DNA from: JBBTTS01 sp038064135
Lineage (GTDB): Bacteria > Patescibacteriota > Saccharimonadia > Saccharimonadales > OMJO01
DNA length: 29,307 bases
Reading direction: 5' to 3'
Assembly (NCBI GenBank): GCA_038064135.1
Contig: JBBTTS010000004.1
Location: 1 to 29,307, forward strand
The notes beneath the pieces were generated by a model. That model was not told the origin of the DNA. It worked only from the letters and a program-made list of their open reading frames with translations, and did no database searches. The position numbers were made by a program, and so were the translations under genes. Shown in pieces: positions 1 to 7,515 of the stretch (positions are counted from its first letter, which is position 1; every line of letters begins with the position of its first letter).

Positions 1-149
1 ATGCTATCAGGACCCTTCAACTTATTGTTGATTATTTGAAATCAGCTATTGTAACTGGTCAATCAAAGCAAAAGTTAGTTGATGACCAAAAACCAAAAAC
101 GCCGGACGAAGCTGAAAAACCCGTTGAAGTTGAAAAGGAGGATAAATAA
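1..149 (+). CDS. rpsB: 30S ribosomal protein S2, C-terminal end (partial)
   Basis: Open from the window edge in the frame whose first full codon is at 3, ending at TAA 147-149. The visible 48 residues begin AIRTLQLIVDYL, the conserved last helix of S2 (usually preceded by an aspartate: DAIRTI/L..), followed by a charged Lys/Glu/Pro tail. S2 is a primary 30S small-subunit protein that helps recruit S1 in bacteria that have it. The 5' part lies outside the window. The next gene is tsf, the order found in most bacteria, and the tsf Shine-Dalgarno sits inside the last codons of rpsB, so the two are almost certainly co-transcribed and translationally close. Confidence 0.9.
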   Translation, partial: AIRTLQLIVDYLKSAIVTGQSKQKLVDDQKPKTPDEAEKPVEVEKEDK

Positions 150-150
150 G

Positions 151-747
151 GTGGCTCTAGACATCAAGGAGATTAAAAGACTAAAAGAGCTAACTGGCGT
201 AGGGTTAACGGATGCAAAAGCTGCACTAGAAGAAGCCAATGGGAATTTCGATAAAGCTCTTGAAGCGATGTGCAAAAAAGGCCTGACCAAGGCCGAAAGG
301 CGAAGTGAACGCGAGGCCCGCAGCGGTGTTGTAGGCAGTTACAATCACGATGGCCGGATTGGCGTGCTAGTAGAAGTTAACTGCGAGACCGATTTTGTAG
401 CTCGCAACGAAGTTTTTACTCATTTCGTTAAGGATATTGCCATGCACATTGCTGCTAGCAATCCTGAATTTGTTAGTGTTGATAGCGTACCTGACGAAGC
501 AAAAAAAGCTGCTCGTACTGAGTTTACCGAAAAAGCTAAAGCCGAAGGCAAGGCAGACAAAATGCTCGATAACATTGTTGAAGGTATGCTAAAGAAGCAC
601 TTTGCTGAACGTTGCCTGTTGGAGCAGCCGTTCGTAAAGAATCCCGATCTATCGGTCGGAGACTACGTTAAAGAGCATATAGCCAAACTTGGTGAAAATA
701 TTGTAGTTAGTCGCTTCAGTAGAATAGCTCTTGGTGAAATTATATAA
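151..747 (+). CDS. tsf: Elongation factor Ts
   Basis: EF-Ts is the guanine nucleotide exchange factor that releases GDP from EF-Tu. The protein opens with an N-terminal UBA-like domain holding TGVGLTDAKAAL (about residues 14-25; family form TGAGxMDCKKAL), then the core RSEREARSGVVGSY and the ETDFVARNE motif that contacts EF-Tu. At 198 residues it is the short, Thermus-like form with one core subdomain, not the longer two-subdomain E. coli form. I chose GTG 151 because AAGGAGG at 135-141 lies 9 nt upstream and the N-terminus then matches the family; the same frame is open back to an ATG at 79, but that part is the antisense-like second reading of the rpsB tail. Follows rpsB by 1 nt. Confidence 0.95.
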   Translation: MALDIKEIKRLKELTGVGLTDAKAALEEANGNFDKALEAMCKKGLTKAERRSEREARSGVVGSYNHDGRIGVLVEVNCETDFVARNEVFTHFVKDIAMHIAASNPEFVSVDSVPDEAKKAARTEFTEKAKAEGKADKMLDNIVEGMLKKHFAERCLLEQPFVKNPDLSVGDYVKEHIAKLGENIVVSRFSRIALGEII

Positions 748-764
748 AATTTTTTGGATAAATC

Positions 765-1010
765 ATGTTAAAGAGTGAATTTGAACCATGTGATAAGTGT
801 CCGATCGTTAAGTTGATCGCTGATGATAATCTTGTAATTGGCAATAGTGCTATAGAATCAGTTATAAGATGGAATAATGGCGAAATTGGGCCGACACAAC
901 CGTTATCTTTTTCGTCTGAAGCGTCTGCTTGTGCGGTGGCATGCATACGGATATGTTTCAGTAATGAAACAGTGTTTACGGACAAAAACTTGTTAGGTGA
1001 CTACTACTAA
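765..1010 (+). CDS. Small hypothetical protein with paired cysteines
   Basis: I do not recognise this 81-residue frame. It sits where pyrH is found in many rpsB-tsf-frr operons and fills most of the 313-nt gap between tsf and frr. It starts at ATG 765 with only a weak GGAT (756-759) as possible Shine-Dalgarno. Cysteines fall at residues 9, 12 (CDKC), 56, 60 and 64, a spacing that could bind a metal, but no family pattern is complete. No signal peptide or membrane segment is evident. An antisense frame (740-985) of the same length is also open, so the coding evidence is modest; the plus frame is preferred because it matches operon direction and position. Confidence 0.4.
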   Translation: MLKSEFEPCDKCPIVKLIADDNLVIGNSAIESVIRWNNGEIGPTQPLSFSSEASACAVACIRICFSNETVFTDKNLLGDYY

Positions 1011-1027
1011 GAAACTACGTTTAGCCT

Positions 1028-1055
1028 TATACTAAAAGTGATATTTAACGAGGGG
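1028..1055 (+). promoter_or_regulatory. Candidate internal promoter -10 and SD before frr
   Basis: TATACT at 1028-1033 resembles a -10 box, and GAGGGG at 1050-1055 is a good Shine-Dalgarno 5 nt before the frr ATG. No convincing -35 is seen. This suggests frr can be transcribed separately from tsf. Confidence 0.4.
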
Positions 1056-1060
1056 AAAAT

Positions 1061-1624
1061 ATGTCGCAACAGCAAGCCGTAGACACTGCAAAATTAAAGT
1101 TTACAAACGCAACTGACCATTTGCAAGAGGAACTAAAGAAACTGCGAACTGGCCGAGCGCACCCCAGCATGTTGGAAGGTGTTATGGCAGAAGCGTACGG
1201 CACACCAATGCCCTTAATACAACTTGCAACTATTACTACGCCCGAATCTCAGCTGATTCAAATTAGTCCCTTTGATCCAAATAACATCGAATCAATAACT
1301 TCAGCAATTAGGAATAATCAGTCGCTTGGGTTGAATCCAACAGATGACGGCCGTGTAATCCGCGTACCAATACCACCACTTACCGAGGAACGGCGCCGAG
1401 AAATTGGCAAACAGGTAGGTGTAAAGCTAGAGGAGTGTATGATTAGCATGCGAAACGTCAGACACGAAGCCATGGATGCAATAGATAAAGCCAAGAAAGA
1501 TAAACTAGTAGGCGAAGATGAAGCCAAAAGATTAACTCAACAAGTTGACGAAATTATGAATACCTCTAAATCCGAAGCTGAAAATATCGCCAAAACCAAA
1601 GAATCCGAGATAGTTAGTCTATAA
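1061..1624 (+). CDS. frr: Ribosome recycling factor
   Basis: RRF splits post-termination ribosomes together with EF-G. The 187-residue length is typical (about 185). Family marks are LRTGRAHPSMLEGV near residue 27 (helical domain I), the domain II stretch from about residue 31 to 104 with PLIQLATITTPE, and the C-terminal helix containing RNVRHEAMDAI. A strong GAGGGG precedes ATG 1061. In most bacteria pyrH lies between tsf and frr; here it is replaced by a small unknown frame. Only 14 nt separate its stop from the end of the convergent hydrolase gene, with no obvious terminator hairpin between them. Confidence 0.96.
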   Translation: MSQQQAVDTAKLKFTNATDHLQEELKKLRTGRAHPSMLEGVMAEAYGTPMPLIQLATITTPESQLIQISPFDPNNIESITSAIRNNQSLGLNPTDDGRVIRVPIPPLTEERRREIGKQVGVKLEECMISMRNVRHEAMDAIDKAKKDKLVGEDEAKRLTQQVDEIMNTSKSEAENIAKTKESEIVSL

Positions 1625-1638
1625 TCAATAATGGTAAT

Positions 1639-3234
1639 TCAAGGTGTGAACACTATATTTGCAAAACAATTTGATGCACCTGATACACCTAGAACACAAT
1701 CTGATAAACGTTTATATAACCCGTTAGTTGTGTTATAAATTAAATTTTTTGATACATCATCTATGTTTTTGTGAGTATATAAGTTAGTTCCACTATTTAA
1801 TTTAGCAATCCACGCCTGTCTACCGGCTCTTCCTGTTTTGTATAAGTCGAGCTGTTGCACGGGATTTACTACTACGGTATCAGTAACGTTAGCTGCCACC
1901 AATACTTTAGCTGCCGTAACTTGACCCTTTTGTTTTGGACTAACAGCCGCTAGTTCATCTTTACATGACTGATTATCGAAATTAGTTCCGGTCGAACAAA
2001 ATACTGCGACTGCTGCATTTTTTACACTACTAGGCAATAAGCCTGGCAAATCCAATGGACCTCCATGAGACACAGCGCAAACTACATCAGAATTATTAGC
2101 TGCAGTCATTAGGGCTAATTGAGCTCCAGCTGAAGTCCCTAGGACACATTTTTTTGCTAATGGTTTCCAGGCTTTAATTCTTGAATATGTTTGAAGAACT
2201 GAGCTCAAAGCGCCTTTCGATGGATGATAATCGATGTTAATTGTCTGCCATCCGATATCACTCCAATTTTTAGCTTCATTTCTGGGCAAAGGCTGAATGG
2301 CATGGACCGGCGAATCTCCAGCAATCCAGCCCCCTCCATGCACGACCATCATTATTCCCTTTGGTGCTGTGTTCAAGAAGGTTCCAGATGGATAATTTAT
2401 TTCGTAGTAAGGTTGGCTATTTGCAGCGGATTGTGTATTTATATGGTCATATCTTAAAACATATGCAATCACACCTTTTGGCGAAGCATAATCATAGGGC
2501 GTTTTTACACCTGTCCCGTATGATATGTATGTATTATTTAAAGACAGTGAACTTTTGATACTTTCCAGAGTTGTAGTAAGCATATGCGATGCTGGACCGG
2601 GTGTATTTGTACCGCTGGTATTTATCTGTTTATAAAGTTGATACAGCGGAATGGATCCCGGGGTTTGCTCCATAAATCCATAACCTAGAATATTGGACTC
2701 TGTTCCGGCTGACGGGTTGATACCACAACCTTTGTAGTCTTTCCATTTTGTTGTACCAATTAATGAAGCCCTTTCTGTAGCACTTGAAGTTATCGTGTGA
2801 ATGGATTGCGAAGTGTTTTCTAAGCAGTAAATAGGAATAGTTCCCGGAATTTGTCTGTCGTATACCCAAGATTTATTATCATCTATACTGTAATCTGCCC
2901 AATTAACTTGTTGTTCCACCCATGCGTTACTCGCCACTAGGTAGTCAACTACAGGCTTTGAAGTTGTGGTAATTTGATCAGAAGTACCAACTACATTGTT
3001 CAGTCGATAGACTTTTATTAGCTTAGGTGTACTACTTGCTTCTACTTGTCTTACTTTTGCTCTTTGACCAAGATAAGAAGCTACAGTAAGAAAAATACCA
3101 AGAATAATTAAACTAGAAACAATTTGCTTAAATGTTAGAGGAAATATTGAAAATTTTAATTTTTTGCTTCTAGATTTTTTTTTGGGGTTCAACTTTTTTA
3201 TATTTTTCGATGACTTAACTATAGATTTTTTCAT
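1639..3234 (-). CDS. Membrane-anchored alpha/beta hydrolase with N-terminal DUF5648-like repeats
   Basis: A 531-residue exoprotein. Residues 1-35 are strongly basic and are followed by one hydrophobic helix (about 36-55), so it is probably anchored with its bulk outside. Residues 70-245 hold about three repeats of the type Y-R/C/Q-L-x-N...ITT..., resembling DUF5648-type repeats that often accompany secreted enzymes. The C-terminal half is an alpha/beta hydrolase of the esterase/lipase kind: oxyanion motif HGGGW 299-303, nucleophile elbow GTSAG with Ser368, likely acid Asp452 and base His488, all conserved in its neighbour. Eight cysteines could form disulfides. Substrate unknown; carbohydrate or lipid esters are reasonable guesses. 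A CATAAT box lies 6 nt before the ATG, so the mRNA may be leaderless. Confidence 0.8.
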   Translation of the reverse strand: MKKSIVKSSKNIKKLNPKKKSRSKKLKFSIFPLTFKQIVSSLIILGIFLTVASYLGQRAKVRQVEASSTPKLIKVYRLNNVVGTSDQITTTSKPVVDYLVASNAWVEQQVNWADYSIDDNKSWVYDRQIPGTIPIYCLENTSQSIHTITSSATERASLIGTTKWKDYKGCGINPSAGTESNILGYGFMEQTPGSIPLYQLYKQINTSGTNTPGPASHMLTTTLESIKSSLSLNNTYISYGTGVKTPYDYASPKGVIAYVLRYDHINTQSAANSQPYYEINYPSGTFLNTAPKGIMMVVHGGGWIAGDSPVHAIQPLPRNEAKNWSDIGWQTINIDYHPSKGALSSVLQTYSRIKAWKPLAKKCVLGTSAGAQLALMTAANNSDVVCAVSHGGPLDLPGLLPSSVKNAAVAVFCSTGTNFDNQSCKDELAAVSPKQKGQVTAAKVLVAANVTDTVVVNPVQQLDLYKTGRAGRQAWIAKLNSGTNLYTHKNIDDVSKNLIYNTTNGLYKRLSDCVLGVSGASNCFANIVFTP

Positions 3235-3240
3235 ACTTTT

Positions 3241-3246
3241 ATTATG
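3241..3246 (-). promoter_or_regulatory. -10 box of the first hydrolase gene, leaderless type
   Basis: On the minus strand CATAAT stands 6 nt before the ATG at 3234, with no Shine-Dalgarno between, which places the likely transcription start at or next to the start codon. Confidence 0.45.
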
Positions 3247-3282
3247 CTTATGTATTTTATTATTGCAATAGCAAAAAAAGTT

Positions 3283-3301
3283 ATTAATTATTTAAATTAA
3301 T
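3283..3301 (-). terminator. Weak AT-rich terminator candidate after the upstream hydrolase
   Basis: Reading the minus strand after the stop of the 3324-4811 gene there is a 7-bp inverted repeat (ATTAATT / AATTAAT) with a 5-nt loop, then AAC and a run of seven T. The stem is made only of A and T, so it would be a weak intrinsic terminator. Confidence 0.3.
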
Positions 3302-3323
3302 CAACAGTAAAGTACTTAATAAG

Positions 3324-4811
3324 TCATGGAGTGAATACTACATTTGAATTACAATTTGTTGACCCAGTAACTCCCAATACGCAATCTACTAATTTTTTTT
3401 GTAACCCATTGTTCGTATCGTGAATGAGGTTTTTCGATACTGAGTCAATATTTTTATGCGTGTATAACAATGTGCCGGTGTTTAGCCGTGCTGTCCAATT
3501 TTGTCTACCGACTCGGGCTTGGTTAAATGAATCTAGCTGTTGAACTGGATCTGAAACAATTGAATCAAATTTATTTGCAGCAATTAAAATCCGAGCATTG
3601 ATATTTGAGGCAATTCGAGCCGGACTAACACTTGCGAGCTGATCTAAGCAGCCTTGGTCGTCAAGATCTGTACCGGGAGTACAAAAGACCATAGCTGCGG
3701 CGTTTTTAACTGAACCTGCCTGTAATGTTGGTAAATCCAATGGTCCGCCGTGTGAAATTACACATTTAATATCCGAATTAGATGCTGCTGTCAACATAGA
3801 CAATTGAGCCCCAGCTGATGACCCCCAAATGCATTTTGAGAGCTGAGGTCTCCAGTATTTAATTTTTGAATATGTGGATTTTACAGAATCTAGAGCTTTT
3901 CTTCCGGGATGATAGTCAATATTAATTGTTTGCCAACCTTGATTATTCCACCATATTGCTTCATTTCTCATTAACGGTTGCAATACTAATCCAGGATTAT
4001 CTCCATTAACCCAACCGCCACCATGAACTAAAATCATTAATCCTTTTGGGTATTTATTTATAAATTCTCCAGAGGGATATCCAATTTCATAGTATGGTTG
4101 ATCGATATTACTCGAACTTGTATCAACATGCTCATACCTTAATAAGTATCCAATATTACCGGAAGGTGCTTGTAAATTATAAGGAGTCTTGATACCGCTT
4201 CCGTAAAACTGATAACCGTAGTTTGCTACTAAACTATCTGCTGTAGACTTGATCATTGTAGTAATTACTATTGACGAATCATTAGGAACATTAGAGCCAG
4301 AATTGTAAGAAGGTTTGTACAACTGATATATTGCACCCGCGCCAGGGGATTTTTCTCTGAAAGAATAGCCTAAAATGCTTGTTTCGTTACCGTATATATC
4401 GGTTCCGCAGCCAATGAAATTTATCCAATTAGGATTGGACAGTAATGAATTTCGTTGGTTTAGATCAGATGTTATGAAATGTATAGACTGGGATGAGTTG
4501 TATAAGCAATAAAGTGGTAATGTTCCAGGGATGATTCTGTCATATACCCACGATTTATTGTCGTTTATTGATGTATCAGACCAGTTTATTTGTTGTTCAA
4601 CCCAACTATTTGTTGCAACTAATTGATCGGCTTTGTTCCTAGATGTTGTTAATAATTGATCGTTTTTTCCTGAAACATTATTTAGTCTAAATACTTTATT
4701 TAATTTCGGGTTTGAGCTAGCTGTTGCGATTTGTGGACTTATACTGTTAAAAATTGCTAAAATTAACGATAGATTAATCAAAGTGACAAATAGCTTATTT
4801 TTTATATACAT
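3324..4811 (-). CDS. Secreted alpha/beta hydrolase with N-terminal DUF5648-like repeats (paralogue)
   Basis: A 495-residue paralogue of the protein encoded just downstream on the same strand; the two can be aligned from about residue 33 to the shared C-terminal NVVFTP/NIVFTP. The N-terminus is a classic signal peptide (Lys4, Lys6, hydrophobic core about 8-23, likely cut near Ala31), where the paralogue has a long basic anchor, so one copy may be released and the other retained. Repeats span about 36-205. Hydrolase motifs are HGGGW 263-267, GSSAG with Ser332, Asp416 and His452. The conserved paired cysteines suggest disulfides. Tandem duplication followed by a change of N-terminus is the simplest reading. 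Substrate unknown. The stop is TGA. Confidence 0.8.
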   Translation of the reverse strand: MYIKNKLFVTLINLSLILAIFNSISPQIATASSNPKLNKVFRLNNVSGKNDQLLTTSRNKADQLVATNSWVEQQINWSDTSINDNKSWVYDRIIPGTLPLYCLYNSSQSIHFITSDLNQRNSLLSNPNWINFIGCGTDIYGNETSILGYSFREKSPGAGAIYQLYKPSYNSGSNVPNDSSIVITTMIKSTADSLVANYGYQFYGSGIKTPYNLQAPSGNIGYLLRYEHVDTSSSNIDQPYYEIGYPSGEFINKYPKGLMILVHGGGWVNGDNPGLVLQPLMRNEAIWWNNQGWQTINIDYHPGRKALDSVKSTYSKIKYWRPQLSKCIWGSSAGAQLSMLTAASNSDIKCVISHGGPLDLPTLQAGSVKNAAAMVFCTPGTDLDDQGCLDQLASVSPARIASNINARILIAANKFDSIVSDPVQQLDSFNQARVGRQNWTARLNTGTLLYTHKNIDSVSKNLIHDTNNGLQKKLVDCVLGVTGSTNCNSNVVFTP

Positions 4812-4882
4812 AACAAGTCTTTCAAATCAATTTTCAATGTAAATATACAATAAAAATACAAAAGAATCAAATTTTTTAAAGA

Positions 4883-4891
4883 TGTTATAAT
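4883..4891 (+). promoter_or_regulatory. Extended -10 promoter of uppS, leaderless type
   Basis: TGTTATAAT (TG 4883-4884, TATAAT 4886-4891) ends 9 nt before ATG 4901. There is no Shine-Dalgarno in the short interval. The -35 region is not recognisable, as is usual for extended -10 promoters. Confidence 0.6.
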
Positions 4892-4900
4892 TACTTCCAC

Positions 4901-5584
4901 ATGTTACAAAGTTTACCGAATCACGTTGGAATAATTTTAGACGGCAATCGTCGCTGGGCAAAAGCTCGTAATCTACCCACACTGGAAGGGCACAGAATTG
5001 GGGCTGAAAACTTTAAAAAAATTGTTCACTTAGCATTTGACAGAGGTGTAGCTTGCTTATCGGCGTTCATATTTTCTACAGAAAATTGGTCGCGAACTGA
5101 CGAGGAAGTTGGCTATTTAATGAATCTAGTAGTAAAAGCCTTTGAAGAATATCTTGAGGAATTTCACGAACGCGGTATAAAAATTGTCATTTTGGGAAGG
5201 CGTCAAGGTATTCGTAAAAAAGTCTCGGAAGTTATTAAACGAACTGAAGAGCAGACTAAAAATAATTCAAACGGTACCTTAGCGCTTTGTTTTAACTATG
5301 GGGGCGAACAAGAGTTAGTTGATGCTGTCGATTTAATACGGAATAAAAATGATAATAAAATTACAATACAGGACATACGACAAAATTTATATCACCCCGA
5401 AGTCCCGAATTTAGATTTGATGATTCGCACCTCAGGAGAAAAACGTACTAGCGGATTTATGTTAGCGCGTGCAGCGTACGCTGAATTATATTTTTCTGAT
5501 AAACTTTGGCCAGATTTTAATGAACAAGATTTAGATATCGCGCTTACCGACTATAGAAGTCGCGTACGGCGCTTCGGAGAATAA
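4901..5584 (+). CDS. uppS: Undecaprenyl (isoprenyl) diphosphate synthase
   Basis: A cis-prenyltransferase that condenses isopentenyl diphosphate onto farnesyl or a longer diphosphate to make the lipid carrier for cell-wall precursors. Family motifs are clear: HVGIILDGNRRWA with the Mg-binding Asp14, FSTENW at 58-63, CFNYGG, then DLMIRTSGE and LWPDF. The usual RxSNFLLWQ after the RTSGE motif reads RTSGFMLAR here, a departure next to the diphosphate-binding arginines. The 227-residue length is slightly short (usual about 245), the N-terminus being trimmed to just before the first motif. The TATAAT box 9 nt upstream supports this start and a leaderless mRNA. The rseP gene begins 3 nt after the stop. 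Confidence 0.95.
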   Translation: MLQSLPNHVGIILDGNRRWAKARNLPTLEGHRIGAENFKKIVHLAFDRGVACLSAFIFSTENWSRTDEEVGYLMNLVVKAFEEYLEEFHERGIKIVILGRRQGIRKKVSEVIKRTEEQTKNNSNGTLALCFNYGGEQELVDAVDLIRNKNDNKITIQDIRQNLYHPEVPNLDLMIRTSGEKRTSGFMLARAAYAELYFSDKLWPDFNEQDLDIALTDYRSRVRRFGE

Positions 5585-5587
5585 AAA

Positions 5588-6709
5588 ATGTCACTATTAC
5601 TTATATTGGGCATTATACTTTTTATAGGATTGGTTATTGTACATGAATTAGGACACTTTTTGGTTGCTAGAAGATACGGTGTCGAGGTAGAAGAATTCGG
5701 ATTAGGTTTTCCGCCTAAAGCAAAGTCGCTGGGGTTCAAAAACGGAACAGAGTACACGCTTAATTGGTTACCTCTCGGTGGTTTTGTACGCCTGAAGGGT
5801 GAACATGACTCCGCAAAAGGAAAGGGCGCATATGGTTCTGCCAGTTTACCAAATAAGATGAAAATCATGGTTGCTGGAGTTGCGATGAACCTTTTAACGG
5901 CATTTTTTATACTGACTGCCTTGTCGTGGATAGGTACCCCTCAACTTGTTGAAAATCAATTTAATGTACAAGGTGATAGTAGGGTGGTACGAAGAGACGT
6001 TTTAGTTGCATATGTAGAGCCAGATTCTCCAGCCGAAATAGCCGGGTTAAAAATACGTGATCAACTTACAAGTATAGGTACGGTTGAGCAAGGTCAATCT
6101 ACGATCCAAAGCCAGGAACAATTGCCGGATATAACAAAAAAATATGCTGGAAAGACAGTTATTGTGCAATTTAGGCGACAAGGAATAAAAGAATTACAAA
6201 AAACTGAGTTAACTCTACTAAGCCAAGGTGAAATAGACACAAGTAATAGCCAAAAAGGCTATCTTGGTATAGCCCCTAACGAATACGTTTTAAAAAGAAG
6301 TACTTGGTCCGCCCCAATAAATGCAATTGGTACAATTGGCCAATTTACTAGTTTAACACTAAAGGGGCTGGGCAAGGCCTTATCAAGTCTGGTTTCGGGA
6401 AATGCCAGTCAAGCATCCGAGCAGGTGGCTGGACCGGTAGGTATTTTTGTTCTGATTAGTGACGGAACTGGCCTCGGTATTGAATTCATCTTAATGATTA
6501 TTGCAATTATTTCACTCACTTTAGCGATTATGAATGTGTTACCAATACCAGCACTAGATGGTGGAAGGTTATTTGTAACATTAATTTTTCGAGTGATTAA
6601 AAAACCGCTCAAGGTTGGGGTAGAAGACCGAATTCACGGCACTGGTTTTGCCATACTAATGTTGTTATTTGTTGTAATAACTTTTGTAGATATTCGGCGC
6701 TTTTGGTAA
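5588..6709 (+). CDS. rseP: Site-2 intramembrane metalloprotease (RseP/RasP family, M50)
   Basis: A membrane zinc protease that cleaves transmembrane substrates such as anti-sigma factors and remnant signal peptides. HELGH at 19-23 lies in the first membrane helix, with the second zinc-site motif PALDGGR at 321-327. A PDZ domain occupies about 138-215 on the outer side (VEPDSPAEIAGLKIRDQL). Helices are predicted near 3-22, 93-115, 298-320 and 352-368. At 373 residues it is near the Gram-positive RasP size, with a single PDZ, not two as in E. coli. It follows uppS after 3 nt and uses a GGAG inside the uppS end, so it is operonic. cdsA and dxr, which usually separate uppS from rseP, are absent. 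Confidence 0.93.
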   Translation: MSLLLILGIILFIGLVIVHELGHFLVARRYGVEVEEFGLGFPPKAKSLGFKNGTEYTLNWLPLGGFVRLKGEHDSAKGKGAYGSASLPNKMKIMVAGVAMNLLTAFFILTALSWIGTPQLVENQFNVQGDSRVVRRDVLVAYVEPDSPAEIAGLKIRDQLTSIGTVEQGQSTIQSQEQLPDITKKYAGKTVIVQFRRQGIKELQKTELTLLSQGEIDTSNSQKGYLGIAPNEYVLKRSTWSAPINAIGTIGQFTSLTLKGLGKALSSLVSGNASQASEQVAGPVGIFVLISDGTGLGIEFILMIIAIISLTLAIMNVLPIPALDGGRLFVTLIFRVIKKPLKVGVEDRIHGTGFAILMLLFVVITFVDIRRFW

Positions 6710-6713
6710 TAAA

Positions 6714-7484
6714 ATGGTTCAACTTGACTGGCCAAAAATCCTAAAACCTACTCCTGTAAGTAACCTTTTGGCAGTTATTGTACAAATTCTTAGCGCGTTT
6801 TTTATTTATTTATCATCACAATTTTTTGGACTTTTATTGTTCTCGGCGTATTTGATGCTAAGTGAAGGCTCTTTAGCTAATTTTGAAACCTTAGCAAATT
6901 CAATTTATGGGCAATTTACCATAAGTCTAATGATAAACGGCCTTGTGCTAGCAGAGTTGCGGTTGGCACTAAAATGGACGAGATTACGCTTTAATGACAT
7001 TGGCTGGCGTGCACCTACATTTCGGGATGCATGGTTGGCAGCAGCCGGATTTACGGTTTATTTTCTAATCTATATTTTTATATATGATTTTGTTAATAAA
7101 TATATTTCACAGGTAGACGTAGGCCAAAAGCAACAAATTGGCTTTGAATCGGCCAGTCAAACCAGTGAACTTGCTTTAGTTTTTGTGAGTTTGGTAATTC
7201 TACCGCCAATAATTGAAGAACTACTTTTCAGGGGATATTTATATGGTGGTTTGAGGTTCATTGGAAAAATTAAAGCAGCAGTTATTGTAAGTATTTTGTT
7301 TGCGGCTGCTCATTTGCAATTGGGCAGCGGCGCACCGCCACTATGGATTGCGGCAATAGATACAGGTTTGTTGTCACTTTTTTTGGTATATCTTAGGGAA
7401 AAATCGGGTGGAATAATGGCCCCAATAGGACTACACATGATCAAGAATTGCCTTGTGTTTGTGTCAATATTTATTGTCACTTAA
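6714..7484 (+). CDS. CPBP family intramembrane glutamic endopeptidase (Rce1/Abi-like)
   Basis: A polytopic membrane protein of 256 residues with the CPBP protease motifs: EELLFRG with Glu168/Glu169 and Arg173, FAAAH with His200, and HMIKN with His241/Asn245. Hydrophobic helices lie around 18-48, 68-86, 106-128, 152-167, 185-203 and 212-227. Eukaryotic relatives remove prenylated CAAX tails; bacterial ones are linked to bacteriocin immunity, protein sorting and membrane-protein turnover, so the substrate cannot be assigned. The gene starts 4 nt after rseP with no good Shine-Dalgarno and is probably translated by coupling. The pairing of two intramembrane proteases directly behind uppS suggests envelope quality control. 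Confidence 0.85.
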   Translation: MVQLDWPKILKPTPVSNLLAVIVQILSAFFIYLSSQFFGLLLFSAYLMLSEGSLANFETLANSIYGQFTISLMINGLVLAELRLALKWTRLRFNDIGWRAPTFRDAWLAAAGFTVYFLIYIFIYDFVNKYISQVDVGQKQQIGFESASQTSELALVFVSLVILPPIIEELLFRGYLYGGLRFIGKIKAAVIVSILFAAAHLQLGSGAPPLWIAAIDTGLLSLFLVYLREKSGGIMAPIGLHMIKNCLVFVSIFIVT

Positions 7485-7499
7485 AAACAATCAATAAGA

Positions 7500-7508
7500 T
7501 GTTACAAT
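7500..7508 (+). promoter_or_regulatory. Extended -10 promoter of proS, leaderless type
   Basis: TGTTACAAT (TG 7500-7501, TACAAT 7503-7508) ends 7 nt before the proS ATG at 7516, with no Shine-Dalgarno. Confidence 0.55.
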
Positions 7509-7515
7509 TAGCAAT

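Noticed and set aside
79..150. In-frame extension of tsf to an ATG at 79
   Set aside because: This stretch is the rpsB tail read in another frame; AAGGAGG at 135-141 and the EF-Ts family N-terminus fix the start at GTG 151.
740..985. Antisense 81-residue frame opposite the small ORF after tsf
   Set aside because: No Shine-Dalgarno or -10 box in the right place, and direction disagrees with the operon.
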